A DNA stretch of 64,000 bases from Mesostigma viride (lineage: Eukaryota; Streptophyta; Mesostigmatophyceae; Mesostigmatales; Mesostigmataceae), in contig RPFO01000175.1 of the NCBI GenBank assembly GCA_009746045.1, positions 5,066,414 through 5,130,413 on the forward strand. Reading direction: 5' to 3'. Made by a program: the position numbers and the translations under genes. Position 1 is the first letter of the stretch. The number at the start of each line of letters is the position of its first letter. The notes under the pieces are model-generated. The model did no database searches. It was given only the letters and a program-made list of their open reading frames with translations, and had not been told where the DNA came from. Shown here in pieces: positions 45,543 through 54,769 of this stretch.

Positions 45543-47375
45543 ATGTTCCTTCAGTTAGAAGTACAAGAGATACCTATCACTAATAATAGTGTGGATATAG
45601 ATGTAAATACAGTGGATACAATAGGAGTGGGATTTACTGAAAATGAAATAGTAAGATACATGGCTGTGATAGATTCCTCAAAAGTATTTGAAGAAAAGAC
45701 TCCTTCTTATCCTCCTCCTCGTTCTGTTTTACACCGTGTAGTTATCAAGGACGGTGCAGTTCCTACGCACTCTCCGATGTATAGAATGGGCCCTACAGAA
45801 TTAAAGGAACTAAAACAGATTTTAGTATCACTATTAGAAGCAGGATTGATAGAGCCTAGTAACTCCCCCTACTCCGCTGGTGTCCTGTTAGTTCCTAAAC
45901 CAAATGGCAAGTTTCGCCTAGTTACTGATTATAGGAAGCTAAACGATATTACTGTGAAGTCTAAATACCCTCTACCTCGTATTGATGATATATTTAATAA
46001 GGTTAAAGGTTCTACCTGTTTCACAGTACTAGATTGTGCGGATGGTTTTTGGCAACTACGTATAGCTCCTGAGGATTGCCACAAAACCGCCTTTGCTACC
46101 CCTTTTGGGCATTACCAGTTTAGAGTAGCGGCTATGGGACTCTGTAACTCTCCTGCCTCTTTCCAAATGTTAATGAATGAAGTGCTTAGACCTGTTATGG
46201 GAAATTCCCACCTTCCTCAAGTGTCCTCTGATTTAAAGGATCCTTCCTTCTCCTCTGTTTCTTTATCTGAGCATGACCGTTCTTGTGCTCAAGCTTACTT
46301 AGATGATATCCTTATTTATTCTCCTGATTTTGAAACGCACCTACGTGATTTAAAGAAAGTATTAGAAATCATGGCTGAAAATTCTTTATGGGCGCGCCGT
46401 GCTAAAGTTCGCTCTGGTAGAAGTGTCCCATTCTTAGGGCACGTTCTGTCAGATGCCGGGGTCGCTACCGACCCGGATAAGACTAAGTCAATTCAGGAAT
46501 GGCCTACCCCTACCGACGTTAAAGGTGTACGTAGTTTTCTAGGAATTGCTTCTTACTATAGGCGTTTTATCCCGCGTTTCGCAACTATAGCAGCTCCTAT
46601 TAATCATCTATTAAAGAAGGATATCCCCTTTGTTTGGAGTAGTGAATGTCAGTCGGCTTTTCAGTGTCTAAAATCCCTACTCCTCTCCCCTCCTGTACTC
46701 ATCCTACCGGATACTACTAAACCCTTTGTTGTAGCCACAGATGCTAGCAAGGTAGCTATAGGGGGCGTCCTTCTCCAGGATCAGGGTCAGGGCTTACAGC
46801 CAATCGAGTATATCTCTAGGACAATGCTTCCTGCGGAGCGTAACTATCCCGTCCACCAGCAAGAACTATTAGCTGTGGTGTACTGTTGCCACGCGTGGCA
46901 GCACTTTCTTAAAGGTGCTCAATTTGATGTTTGTCTGAATGAACCCTGTGAGATTGATCCTTATAGATTAGTTATCCAGACAGATCACCGCCCTCTTACC
47001 CATCTTCTCTCACAACCCAACCTTACCCCTCGTCAAGCGCGCTGGATGGAGTTTTTAGCACAGTTCTCCCCTTTTAAACTTCAGTATGTTAAGGGTGTAG
47101 ATAACATAGTACCAGATGCACTCTCTCGTCGTGCAGATTACTCCTTTTTCGAGGACCTTGATGTTCTCAATACTACTCTAGTTCCTACTACTATGGGTGT
47201 AACCCCGTATGGTGAACTACCTGATGATGAATCCTATGCCTACCTCTTTCATACAGCTGTTCGCATGCCTGATCTCCTTTCTCACGTAGGACTCTCTCTC
47301 CCGTGTGAGGCCCTTCCTGTGGTCTCGGTGGGGGGGAGGGGAAAAATAAAATTTCTATACCGCTTAGCCATATAG
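45543..47375 (+). CDS. gypsy reverse transcriptase and RNase H
   Basis: 610 codons. RT blocks: LIEPSNSPYSAGVLLVPK, FRLVTDYRKLNDIT, FTVLDCADGFWQLRI (catalytic Asp), FRVAAMGLCNSPASFQ, AQAYLDDILIYS (YLDD at 46296-46307), FLGHVLSDAGV. RNase H follows from KPFVVATDASKVAIGG through QELLAVVYCCHAWQHFL and IQTDHRPLTHLL to NIVPDALSRR. The frame ends in a short tail after a G-run at 47329-47336, where a one-base shift probably joined it to the integrase frame. Confidence 0.92.
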   Translation: MFLQLEVQEIPITNNSVDIDVNTVDTIGVGFTENEIVRYMAVIDSSKVFEEKTPSYPPPRSVLHRVVIKDGAVPTHSPMYRMGPTELKELKQILVSLLEAGLIEPSNSPYSAGVLLVPKPNGKFRLVTDYRKLNDITVKSKYPLPRIDDIFNKVKGSTCFTVLDCADGFWQLRIAPEDCHKTAFATPFGHYQFRVAAMGLCNSPASFQMLMNEVLRPVMGNSHLPQVSSDLKDPSFSSVSLSEHDRSCAQAYLDDILIYSPDFETHLRDLKKVLEIMAENSLWARRAKVRSGRSVPFLGHVLSDAGVATDPDKTKSIQEWPTPTDVKGVRSFLGIASYYRRFIPRFATIAAPINHLLKKDIPFVWSSECQSAFQCLKSLLLSPPVLILPDTTKPFVVATDASKVAIGGVLLQDQGQGLQPIEYISRTMLPAERNYPVHQQELLAVVYCCHAWQHFLKGAQFDVCLNEPCEIDPYRLVIQTDHRPLTHLLSQPNLTPRQARWMEFLAQFSPFKLQYVKGVDNIVPDALSRRADYSFFEDLDVLNTTLVPTTMGVTPYGELPDDESYAYLFHTAVRMPDLLSHVGLSLPCEALPVVSVGGRGKIKFLYRLAI

Positions 47376-47485
47376 CGACTAGGTCAGGAAAGTCTTATGA
47401 ACACATAGTCCCTCTAGGACCTCCCCTTCTCTTTGGCAAGGCGGTAGGAGATCTCTTTAAACCTGTTCTGGATACCTCTGTAGCG

Positions 47486-49012
47486 ATGCCTACCTCTGAT
47501 CTCGAACGTCTTATTAGTAGATTTACGGCCACTGAGCCGGAAGCATTAGCTGCCATTGCTGCCCATCCCCAACAATTAGGCAAGCACCCTTGTAAATTTG
47601 TAGGTGGATTTTTATATGTGCAGATAGCAGATTCTCCCCCTCAATGGCGCCTGTATGTCCCTCCTATCTGTCGCTCCTCCTTGCTCTTTGAGTTGCATGA
47701 CTTAGCTGCTCACCAGGGTGGTAAACGGGTACGGGACCTAGTAGCCCGCTCTTACTACTGGCCTTCCCTTTTAAAGGATGTAGATGAGTATGTTAGAACC
47801 TGTCAATCTTGCCAGGAGATGAAACCCAACAATGTAGGACAGATAGCAGAGCCTAGGACCTTACCTGATCCCATCATGCCGTGGGACTCCATTATGATGG
47901 ATTTTGTAGGACCTTTTAGGAAGAATGATAGAGGTAACGCCCAGATCCTTGTTTTTGTAGATCGTTTTACTCGTATGTGTCATCTCGTGCCGTGTCCCTT
48001 AGAACTCACCGCACGCGATTGCGCACGCCTATACCTTAATAACGTATATAGATATCATGGTTTGAGTAGGCAGTTTATTAGTGATAAGGATAAGTTATTC
48101 ACTTCTGATTTTTGGCAGCAGTTCTTCGCTGCTATCGGTACCAAGGTCACCTTCGGTACTGCCTACCACTCCTCCTCGTCTCATTTAGTAGAACGTTTGA
48201 ATAGGGTAGTGGAAGAAGCTCTGCGTCACTATGTGAATGGCTCTGGGAGTGATTGGGAGGATTACCTATGTTTGGTAGAGTTTTCCCTTAACAATTGCCC
48301 TCAGGCTGCGCATGGTTATACGCCCTTCTTCCTAGATACTGGTAGACAACCTCTTACCCCTACCTCTCTTTTAGCTAGTCCTTTAAGGGACAAGGATGAT
48401 GTGTCCCGGGATACTGTAGAAGGTGTGCAGGCGTTATTAGATAAGATGAAGAATGCACACGACAACGCTATTGCAGGGTACCATAGGGCGCAGGCCAAAT
48501 ACCTTGCTAGGTTGCGTGCCTCATTAGATAGAAGAGCACCTGAGATAGAAATAGGAGATTTAGTCTTAGTAGAAGGCCCCCGTGTTGGCCGCTTCGCTCA
48601 TAAGTTCGAAGCTGAACTGAAAGTGAAACTTAGGCCCGCCTTCTTAGGACCTTTCCGTGTGTTGTCTAGAGTAGGTAATTTTCTGTATGAGATAGATATT
48701 CCTACCTCTTGGCAGACCCACTCTCGCACCTTTCATAGAAGCCAGCTGAAGCTCTATCATCAGAGCACGTTCGCTGGTAGAGAATTGGCCCCTGCCCCTT
48801 TAGAGCATAACCCGGATACTGGTGAGGTAGAGGATGAGGTAGAGGGTATCGTGGCCCATAGAGATATCAAAAAAGGCCGCGGTACCCAGCGCCAGTATAA
48901 GGTGAAGTGGATGTATGCTCGTAGTGAGGTAGATAAGGTCTGGTATACTGAGAGTGAGCTAGATGGGTGTAGTCGCCTGCTGCAGGAGTATAAAACCCTG
49001 CATAAGCTCTAG
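47486..49012 (+). CDS. gypsy integrase with C-terminal chromodomain
   Basis: 508 codons. Zinc head H-x4-H...C-x2-C in HDLAAHQGGKRVRDL and CQSCQEMK. Catalytic core: SIMMDFVGPFRK (D), FISDKDKLFTSDFW (D), SHLVERLNRVVEEALR (E). A GPF-like region (FLGPFRVLSRVGNFLYEI) is followed by a chromodomain: EVEGIVAHRDI, QYKVKWMYA, and VWYTESELDGCSRLL. The chromodomain is expected to guide insertion to particular chromatin. Coding sequence in this frame extends upstream to about 47340, so the real protein starts inside pol. Confidence 0.92.
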   Translation: MPTSDLERLISRFTATEPEALAAIAAHPQQLGKHPCKFVGGFLYVQIADSPPQWRLYVPPICRSSLLFELHDLAAHQGGKRVRDLVARSYYWPSLLKDVDEYVRTCQSCQEMKPNNVGQIAEPRTLPDPIMPWDSIMMDFVGPFRKNDRGNAQILVFVDRFTRMCHLVPCPLELTARDCARLYLNNVYRYHGLSRQFISDKDKLFTSDFWQQFFAAIGTKVTFGTAYHSSSSHLVERLNRVVEEALRHYVNGSGSDWEDYLCLVEFSLNNCPQAAHGYTPFFLDTGRQPLTPTSLLASPLRDKDDVSRDTVEGVQALLDKMKNAHDNAIAGYHRAQAKYLARLRASLDRRAPEIEIGDLVLVEGPRVGRFAHKFEAELKVKLRPAFLGPFRVLSRVGNFLYEIDIPTSWQTHSRTFHRSQLKLYHQSTFAGRELAPAPLEHNPDTGEVEDEVEGIVAHRDIKKGRGTQRQYKVKWMYARSEVDKVWYTESELDGCSRLLQEYKTLHKL

Positions 49013-49207
49013 TTGTAGACCTTCTCCTCTCTTATGTTATGTCTGCTGTCGACGGATGGTTGGTTGTCCCCTCCCCTCCGCAGCCGTCATGTCAGAGCCT
49101 ACCCCTCCGGCTGAGAGCTCGCTGCCGTCCCCGCCCCCACCGGACCCTGAGCTGTATTTCGAGGCCCTTCCGGGCCGCTGGGTGTCGCGATCAGTTACCC
49201 GGGTGGC

Positions 49208-51400
49208 GTGGTGCAGCCGGCCCTTCAGGCCCAACATGCGGGCTTAGTCAGGGCGGCCCTCTTCGGGGTCACGTGGTATGGTCCTTCCCCTGATGAGCCG
49301 CACCAGCTTGTCCTGCACGGGTTCGATGATGCCGGACACTGTTTGTTGGGGTGTGGTTCCAGCTGTCCCGCCTTGGGGCAGATAGATGCGGTTCTCCGGT
49401 GTTGCCGTGTGTTCTCCTACCTCTCCACTCCTGTGGGCCGTACCTGCCTACGGGAGGTGTTCCCGTGGCTTCCAGCTGAGGGTGATGCTGAGGTAGACGA
49501 GAACCCCTGCGACCTTTTACGGGCCGTAGAGTTCATGGAGATAGCTGATCAGTCGGCGGGACTAGCGGTTAGTGGTCCTACCCCTTCGGGCGCCCCAGCC
49601 GAGGTACATTATACTCCAGATTATTCTGCCTCGAGCGCTGCGTCCGCCTCCTCGGCGTCTGTTCCTCCCTCTCCGGTCCCGTCGTCCCCTCGGTCGACCC
49701 GGGATGTCGCAGTGGAGCCTACCCCTTCGGGTTTGCCTGATCCTCTTTCGGCGACGGTCTCGGCTATGCAGGCTCAGATCCAGTCTTTGACCACGGCGTT
49801 TGGGGCCTTCCTTGCGGCCCAGGCGCAGGTCCCGGCCACGCCGGCTGGATCCGCGCCCCCTACCCCTTCTGTCGCCCCGGCGACTACGGCTTCGCCCGCG
49901 CCCCCGCCTGCGCCCGCGGTCGCTGTGGTTCCGGCGGCTCCTGCGACTCCTGCTGCCTCTGCGCCTGTTACCGCTGTACCTGCGCCTACGCGGGAGTCTC
50001 CTGCCCCTGTTAGCTCGCCCTCCGTCGCTGCTTCCGAGCCTCCTCCCGCTCAGGCGCAGACGTCGCGGGGTTTCTTTGGCGATACTAGCGGGCTTCCCAG
50101 ACTTTGGGAGGGTGGTCCTCCGCAGAGGATTCCGGTTCCTGACTGGGGCCTGGATGGTAGTCAATCTTATGCAGGACTGCCTGTCCCTACGGGCCCCATT
50201 TTCAACATGTGGCCTGAGGGTGCACCGGCAACGGAGACCGGCGCGCCTGCGTCGTTGGCGGGTCCGTCACGGCCCTCTCTGGCTTCAGGTCCGGCGCGAC
50301 CTCCTGTTTTACCAGTGCCCCCTGCGTCGGTGTCGGCTCCTGCCCCTGCGTCAGCCCCTGCTCCGGTCCCTCCTCCTTCGGCCTCGCGGTCTTTGGCCGC
50401 GGTTGTTCGGTCCACCGGTCAGGATCCTCGCGCCACCCGCGCTGCCGATTCCCTCAGGGAGTTGTCCCAGGGTGATCGGGACAGGGCTCCTTCTGTGGTG
50501 CACGCGACGCCGGAGTCGCGTGACACGCCCATTCCGGGGTATGGTATGTCCGCACTCGCCTGCCGACAGTGTGACCTGCCGCGCGCCTCTGCTGAGCTTG
50601 CCATCTCTCCCATGTCCTATGGGTTCTCCCAGGTGTGTCGGGCGCCCCGGGATCGTGGCCTACCCATTGAGACTGATCGGCCTCCGTTCGACATGGTTAT
50701 TTTAGCTGATCCGGTGTTCGAGGGTGAGATCCTGGTCCGGCGCGTCCTGTATCGCTGGGCGAGGCGCCACAACGACTTGGACACCTACGGTGGGTTTCAG
50801 TGGGCTTACCCTCCCCCTCTGGGCATTATGGCTTCGGATGCCCTTACAGTAGAGTTTCCTGCGGTGCCGGGTGCGGCGTACACTACGGTCCTCCAGCCCA
50901 TCCTTGAGTGGGATGCCCGCCGCCCGGCGCCTATCCCGGGCCAGGGTCTAGACTCCCGCGGTCACCCTCCTCCTCGTGCCAGCGACTACCTAGAGACATT
51001 CGGGTCGCGACAGTGTGTTCGTCGGTGGCGCTCCCGCGAGGTTCGGCACATCCGGTTGTGGCCGTCCAACGTGGAGCCCCTGGTGGACCTGTTCTTCCCG
51101 ACGGGTATGCGCCCTCGGATTCGGTATCATCGCCTCCTCCTGCGGGCCCTTTGCCTGATCGCGGTAGAGCCTTTCCTTCGCCTCTTTGCCTGTGGCTTTC
51201 TGGACTGGGCCCGTGGCCAGGTCGTCCTCACGCAGCATAGGTATTACTGGGCCTTCCTGGGCCTCTTTCCTGACGGCGTGTGGGCCGATGTTTTCCTCAC
51301 TGTAGATAGGCATGACAATGTTGAGGATGTGGCTCACTACCAGGCCTACCTGGAGGTCCTGCTGGCCTCTCGTGGCACTTACCAGACGGATGGCCACTAG
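49208..51400 (+). CDS. 730-codon frame of unknown function after gypsy pol
   Basis: The frame is open from about 49208 (no ATG there). An ATG frame from 49089 (MSEPTPPAESSLP) runs into it with one frame change near 49200. The N-terminal 110 residues look globular (FGVTWYGPSPDEPHQLVLHG, LLGCGSSCPALGQIDAVLRC). Residues 120-430 are Pro/Ala/Ser-rich. The C-terminal 250 residues are again globular, with many aromatic and Arg residues (FEGEILVRRVLYRWARRHND, RRWRSREVRHIRLWP, VLTQHRYYWAFLGLFP). I see no signal peptide or furin-like site, so it does not look like an envelope gene. No known family. It is GC-richer than pol. Confidence 0.6.
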   Translation: MVQPALQAQHAGLVRAALFGVTWYGPSPDEPHQLVLHGFDDAGHCLLGCGSSCPALGQIDAVLRCCRVFSYLSTPVGRTCLREVFPWLPAEGDAEVDENPCDLLRAVEFMEIADQSAGLAVSGPTPSGAPAEVHYTPDYSASSAASASSASVPPSPVPSSPRSTRDVAVEPTPSGLPDPLSATVSAMQAQIQSLTTAFGAFLAAQAQVPATPAGSAPPTPSVAPATTASPAPPPAPAVAVVPAAPATPAASAPVTAVPAPTRESPAPVSSPSVAASEPPPAQAQTSRGFFGDTSGLPRLWEGGPPQRIPVPDWGLDGSQSYAGLPVPTGPIFNMWPEGAPATETGAPASLAGPSRPSLASGPARPPVLPVPPASVSAPAPASAPAPVPPPSASRSLAAVVRSTGQDPRATRAADSLRELSQGDRDRAPSVVHATPESRDTPIPGYGMSALACRQCDLPRASAELAISPMSYGFSQVCRAPRDRGLPIETDRPPFDMVILADPVFEGEILVRRVLYRWARRHNDLDTYGGFQWAYPPPLGIMASDALTVEFPAVPGAAYTTVLQPILEWDARRPAPIPGQGLDSRGHPPPRASDYLETFGSRQCVRRWRSREVRHIRLWPSNVEPLVDLFFPTGMRPRIRYHRLLLRALCLIAVEPFLRLFACGFLDWARGQVVLTQHRYYWAFLGLFPDGVWADVFLTVDRHDNVEDVAHYQAYLEVLLASRGTYQTDGH

Positions 51401-51765
51401 ATAGAGGGCCTTAGGCCCGACCTGAGGGTGTTGTCCCTCCGGTATGTAGAGTCGCCCTCATATTCTGGCCAGTTGGTTGGCTGTTCTTGGTCCTTAGCGC
51501 TGATGTGTTTACTCTGTGTGTCCTGCCCAGTGCCGTCCCCCCCGGCCAGGACTCCGTTCCAGGCAGTTAGGGGAACCTACCACCAGGCTTGGTGCTGGCT
51601 AACCCTACACCACCCGGCGTGGTGGTGGAGACCGTGTGAACTATTGGTGCTTTGTATCTGGGATGGTCTATCGATTGTGTTGGTATGTGTTGGGTGCGTT
51701 AGGATTATTTTCCTACCCCTTGGTTCCCTCCTCTCTGCGTAGGGAGAGGGCTCCCTACCTTTTGT
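51401..51765 (+). other. gypsy 3' untranslated region
   Basis: Non-coding, between the extra frame and the polypurine tract. It includes two similar copies of CTACCACCAGGCTTGGTGCT and CTACACCACCCGGCGTGGTG near 51580-51630. Confidence 0.5.
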
Positions 51766-51776
51766 GGGGGGGGAGG
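51766..51776 (+). promoter_or_regulatory. polypurine tract of gypsy element
   Basis: GGGGGGGGAGG immediately precedes the 3' LTR TG at 51777. Confidence 0.75.
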
Positions 51777-52355
51777 TGTTACGTCGCGTAACAATTCGTT
51801 GTAGTTACGGACGTAAATTAGGTCCTTGGCCTCGGTTGTTCCTAGGTTACGTGCAGTTCTAGTTTGGACATGATTGTCCCCGTAACAGTACTGTGGTATA
51901 GTGGGTGCCTTTGGGCGCCGCGCCGCGTACTATATTAGTGGTCCTTATCCTTTTGTAGAATGTAGTGGACAGGCGTGCATCTGTACACCTGCTTGTGTTT
52001 CTGTGTTTCTGCAGGCGAGGGCCAGGTCGGCCCGAGCCTGTTGGACCGTTGGTGACCATTTATGCACGTTCCACTCCTTGTGTGGTCACTCGGCGTGTGT
52101 TAAATGAATTAACACATATAGGCTTGGGTCACGGCAGTTTAGTTGTGTTTCCTTCCTCTTTTCCTGGAGTAAACGGGTTTGATTAAATGGTCTATGGCAT
52201 ATTACAGATTTACAGTAGTACATATGTAAATGCATTGAGATCTGGTTCGTCTCGGTCGTCTTTCGCTAGGGGTGTATATAGAAGCAGCCTCACTAGTTTA
52301 GGTAGTATCAGGACAGGTAGAGGTAGAGGTGGCGGCCGAGGCTTGCGGCGTAACA
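51777..52355 (+). repeat. 3' LTR of gypsy element (579 bp)
   Basis: Matches 41573-42143 with an extra eight bases (ATTTACAG) and about three substitutions. Confidence 0.93.
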
Positions 52356-52360
52356 GCCTT
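52356..52360. other. target site duplication of gypsy element, right
   Basis: GCCTT, identical to 41568-41572. Confidence 0.9.
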
Positions 52361-52570
52361 CTCTACTACGTCCATTATGAGGGTGATGCTATCGTTGATG
52401 TGGAGGTTGACCAGCACGGAAGCCTACAGTTGTTCTGGGCCGATAAGGCAGTCTAGAACAGAGTATAGCCTTTGCTGAATTATTTTGCTAATGATTTTGT
52501 ACGCAACCGTAAGGAGGGCTATTATTGGCCGGTAATTTTTCCATTGGCCGGTAATTTTTCAAATTAAGGG
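52361..52570 (-). pseudogene. LINE RT N-terminal part, other side of gypsy insertion
   Basis: The minus strand reads KNYRPIIALLTVAYKIISKI, then QQRLYSVLDCLIGPEQL, a stop, and INDSITLIMDVVEKA, the standard start of LINE reverse transcriptase. The last residues continue in frame into the sequence at 41567 and below (WRDDIAGF...) once the 5-bp duplication is counted once. A 20-base segment (GGCCGGTAATTTTTC) is duplicated at 52525-52560. Confidence 0.75.
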
Positions 52571-53120
52571 TGTGTTTTGTCACCCTTTTTGAACAATAAA
52601 ATGAGGGCTGATTCGGCCCATCATTGACCCGTAATAGTTAGTCTCCATGCTTTGCTGTAGACTAAGTCTCAAAGGCATTGTGAATACAACGTATGAATAT
52701 AAGCCTTGTAAACCTACGTTGGTATGTGAATATAAATACCACGTGGGCTATGCAGATAGGAATGCTAGTCGAGTCGCATACGTTTCCCTAGATAGGTACT
52801 TTGGGTACTGGGGTACGTGACAGATGTCAGTACCCAGTATACGTAGTGTCCTGTCATTGGACGGTACTAGAGTATCCTAGATAGGGACCGTACTGCAGCG
52901 TGCATTGATCTGTGATCACACGATGCAGTGACTAGACTGCTACCTGTCATCGTGCGGCCTCGGGCCAACGGTCTGCACCCAACGGTCACTGGCGGCGCAG
53001 CCGGTGAGAGTAACGTTGATAAAGGGTAAACCTATTTTCTAATGAACCAAGCAATTCATTGCTCTCAGCACACCGTGTTCTCAAGCAATATACCACGTCG
53101 TTCATTTCTCATTTCCTAAC
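52571..53120 (+). other. no gene; possible promoter or LTR remnant
   Basis: A TATAAATA box is at 52731-52738. Several GTACT/AGTACC-type short repeats follow (52795-52900). The stretch precedes the basic frame at 53121 and the truncated copia-like element, and could be its 5' LTR, but no second copy exists in the window to confirm that. Confidence 0.3.
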
Positions 53121-53585
53121 TTGAATTTTATAAACGCTCTTCAGCAACATCAAACTCAACAACGGTTCAAACCGGCACTGGAAAAAAAAAAAAAAAAAAG
53201 AAAAAAAAAGAAACTATATCTTGGGGACGACGATGATGATCAGCGTCGTCCGCCAGACAACAGGGCACCGGCTGATGTCGGTGCGCCTGCATGCAATAAC
53301 AACAAAACAAAAAGAAGACAAAGAAAAAGAAAACAAAAGAACAACCATGACAATACCAGCCAGGTGGAGGGTCCGGCTGCCGCGAGGCAGTCCGAACAAC
53401 CCCCCTCCCCTGTGCGCCAGCCGGTGGCGGAGCCGGTTCCCCTACGGGGCACCGACCAACCCTCTTCCCCGGCGGCTGCGACAGCAGCACCCACTGCTGG
53501 AGCAGCCATGGCGGCGGCAATGCGGCAGGAAAACAACCCCCAGGAGGCACCGGCCCCGCGCCGGCCCCTGGGGCTTCCAGCGTAA
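53121..53585 (+). CDS. 154-codon basic, Pro/Ala-rich frame of unknown function
   Basis: Begins MNFINALQQHQTQQRFKPAL, then runs of Lys (encoded by a 28-base A-rich tract), five Asp, an Asn/Lys/Arg-rich block, and a Pro/Ala-rich C-terminus. No family recognised. It could be a gag-like or accessory frame of the copia-like element downstream. The A-tract makes the frame uncertain. Confidence 0.35.
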   Translation: MNFINALQQHQTQQRFKPALEKKKKKRKKKKLYLGDDDDDQRRPPDNRAPADVGAPACNNNKTKRRQRKRKQKNNHDNTSQVEGPAAARQSEQPPSPVRQPVAEPVPLRGTDQPSSPAAATAAPTAGAAMAAAMRQENNPQEAPAPRRPLGLPA

Positions 53586-54158
53586 GCAAGTCCGTTGCTT
53601 TCTTTCCTCATGCATGCTCTGATATAATGCTCAAGAGCGGTGGCTATCTTTTCACCATATCATAACCAAACAGAAAGCTATCGCTGCAGCATGAGGAGCA
53701 TAGAAACGCTCCAGCTGTTATGTGATAAAAGCACTCCTGGCCTATCCCCATCGCCGGCGGTGGGCGGCCTGGGCTGGACGGCATATGCAAACGAGACAAG
53801 TATCTCCGTCCACCCCAACGTGACTTATCTGAATGAATGTCATGTCTTTTGAACGCAGATCTCCCCATTTTATTTGGGATGAGTGTAAGGGTATTGTTGC
53901 TTTCTTGGCAGCACAGCCTCTACCCTCTAGGGAGACTGTTGATCCTCTCTATGTCAGGGCTGAGGGCCCTTAATCAAACCCACTGCTGTCAACTCCCTAG
54001 ACATGGAGCTTGCCCAGCCGCCGCACATAATCAATAACGCATGCAGTAGTGGCAGAAGCCATTACCAAACGCATGTACTTGCGGGTAAAGACATGGCTGG
54101 TGCTAACGCTCAAGCAGCACCGGGAGGCAATAACAAGAAACACTAACAGAAAACAAAC
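53586..54158. other. no gene recognised
   Basis: Short frames only (for example 53640-53852). Probably decayed gag of the following element. Confidence 0.3.
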
Positions 54159-54440
54159 AAACAAACAAAACTGTTACCAAACCATGGTTGGTGTTGAGGC
54201 AGCACAGATGCTGTCCTCTCATTACAAGCAAACAAACGAAACTGTTACCAAACCATGGTTGGTGTTGAGGCAGCACAGATGCTGTCCTCTCACGGCAAGC
54301 AAACAAACGAAACTGTTACCAAACCATGGTTGGTGTTGAGGCAGCACAGCTTCTGTCCTCTCATTACAAGCAAACAAACGAAAATGCTACCAAACCATGG
54401 TGGGTTTTGAGGCAGCAAAGATACTGTCCTCTCAATCAAT
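54159..54440. repeat. 71-bp tandem repeat, four copies
   Basis: Each unit contains CAAACAAACGAAACTGTTAC, ACCATGGTTGGTGTTGAGGC and AGCACAGATGCTGTCCTCTC; the fourth unit is diverged. Part of the unit (TTTTGAGGCAGCAA...CTGTCCTC) resembles coding sequence of the downstream element at about 54838-54866. Confidence 0.85.
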
Positions 54441-54597
54441 ACAATGAACAAACAAGAAAAGCTGCGATTAATTAATTAACAATAACAATACCAACAACAG
54501 GCCCTCACAGGGCAATAACAACAACAACAACCGGCCCCAACAGGGCAACAACAACAACAACAACAACAACAATAGGCAACCTGGCAACCCTGGAAGG

Positions 54598-54765
54598 GTC
54601 AGGTGCCTGAGGTGCTTCCAGACGGGGCACAGCCGCAACCAGTGCAACCACAACCCTACACTGGTCAACAATGTGGATCTCTGCCCAGGCTGCCACTACA
54701 CGAGGCACAACCTGGCCAGCTCCAGGCAGCCGTTGCAACATGCCTCGCTACCCAAATCAATGTGA
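54598..54765 (+). pseudogene. gag zinc-knuckle remnant of second copia-like element
   Basis: The frame reads RCLRCFQTGHSRNQCNHNP, a C-x2-C-x4-H-x4-C knuckle, followed by a second Cys/His cluster, LCPGCHYTRHNLASS. Upstream are CAA/CAACAA-rich repeats coding for Asn/Gln/Thr. It resembles the Asn-rich end of gag in the first copia-like element. Confidence 0.65.
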
Positions 54766-54769
54766 GTTC

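Larger units (their letters stand above)
41573..52355 (+). mobile_element. Ty3/gypsy chromovirus with two extra frames
   Basis: A 10.8 kb element: LTR 41573-42143, leader, small split frame 42671-43061, gag, protease, RT-RNase H, integrase with chromodomain, a 730-codon frame after pol, polypurine tract, LTR 51777-52355. A perfect 5-bp duplication GCCTT flanks it. The LTRs differ by eye by about three substitutions and one 8-base indel. The domain order PR-RT-RH-INT and the chromodomain place it among chromoviruses. Several single-base frame changes in pol make this copy formally defective unless they are sequence errors. Confidence 0.92.

Noticed and set aside
49208-51400. Envelope gene in the gypsy element
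   Set aside because: No signal peptide, cleavage site or convincing transmembrane anchor was seen.
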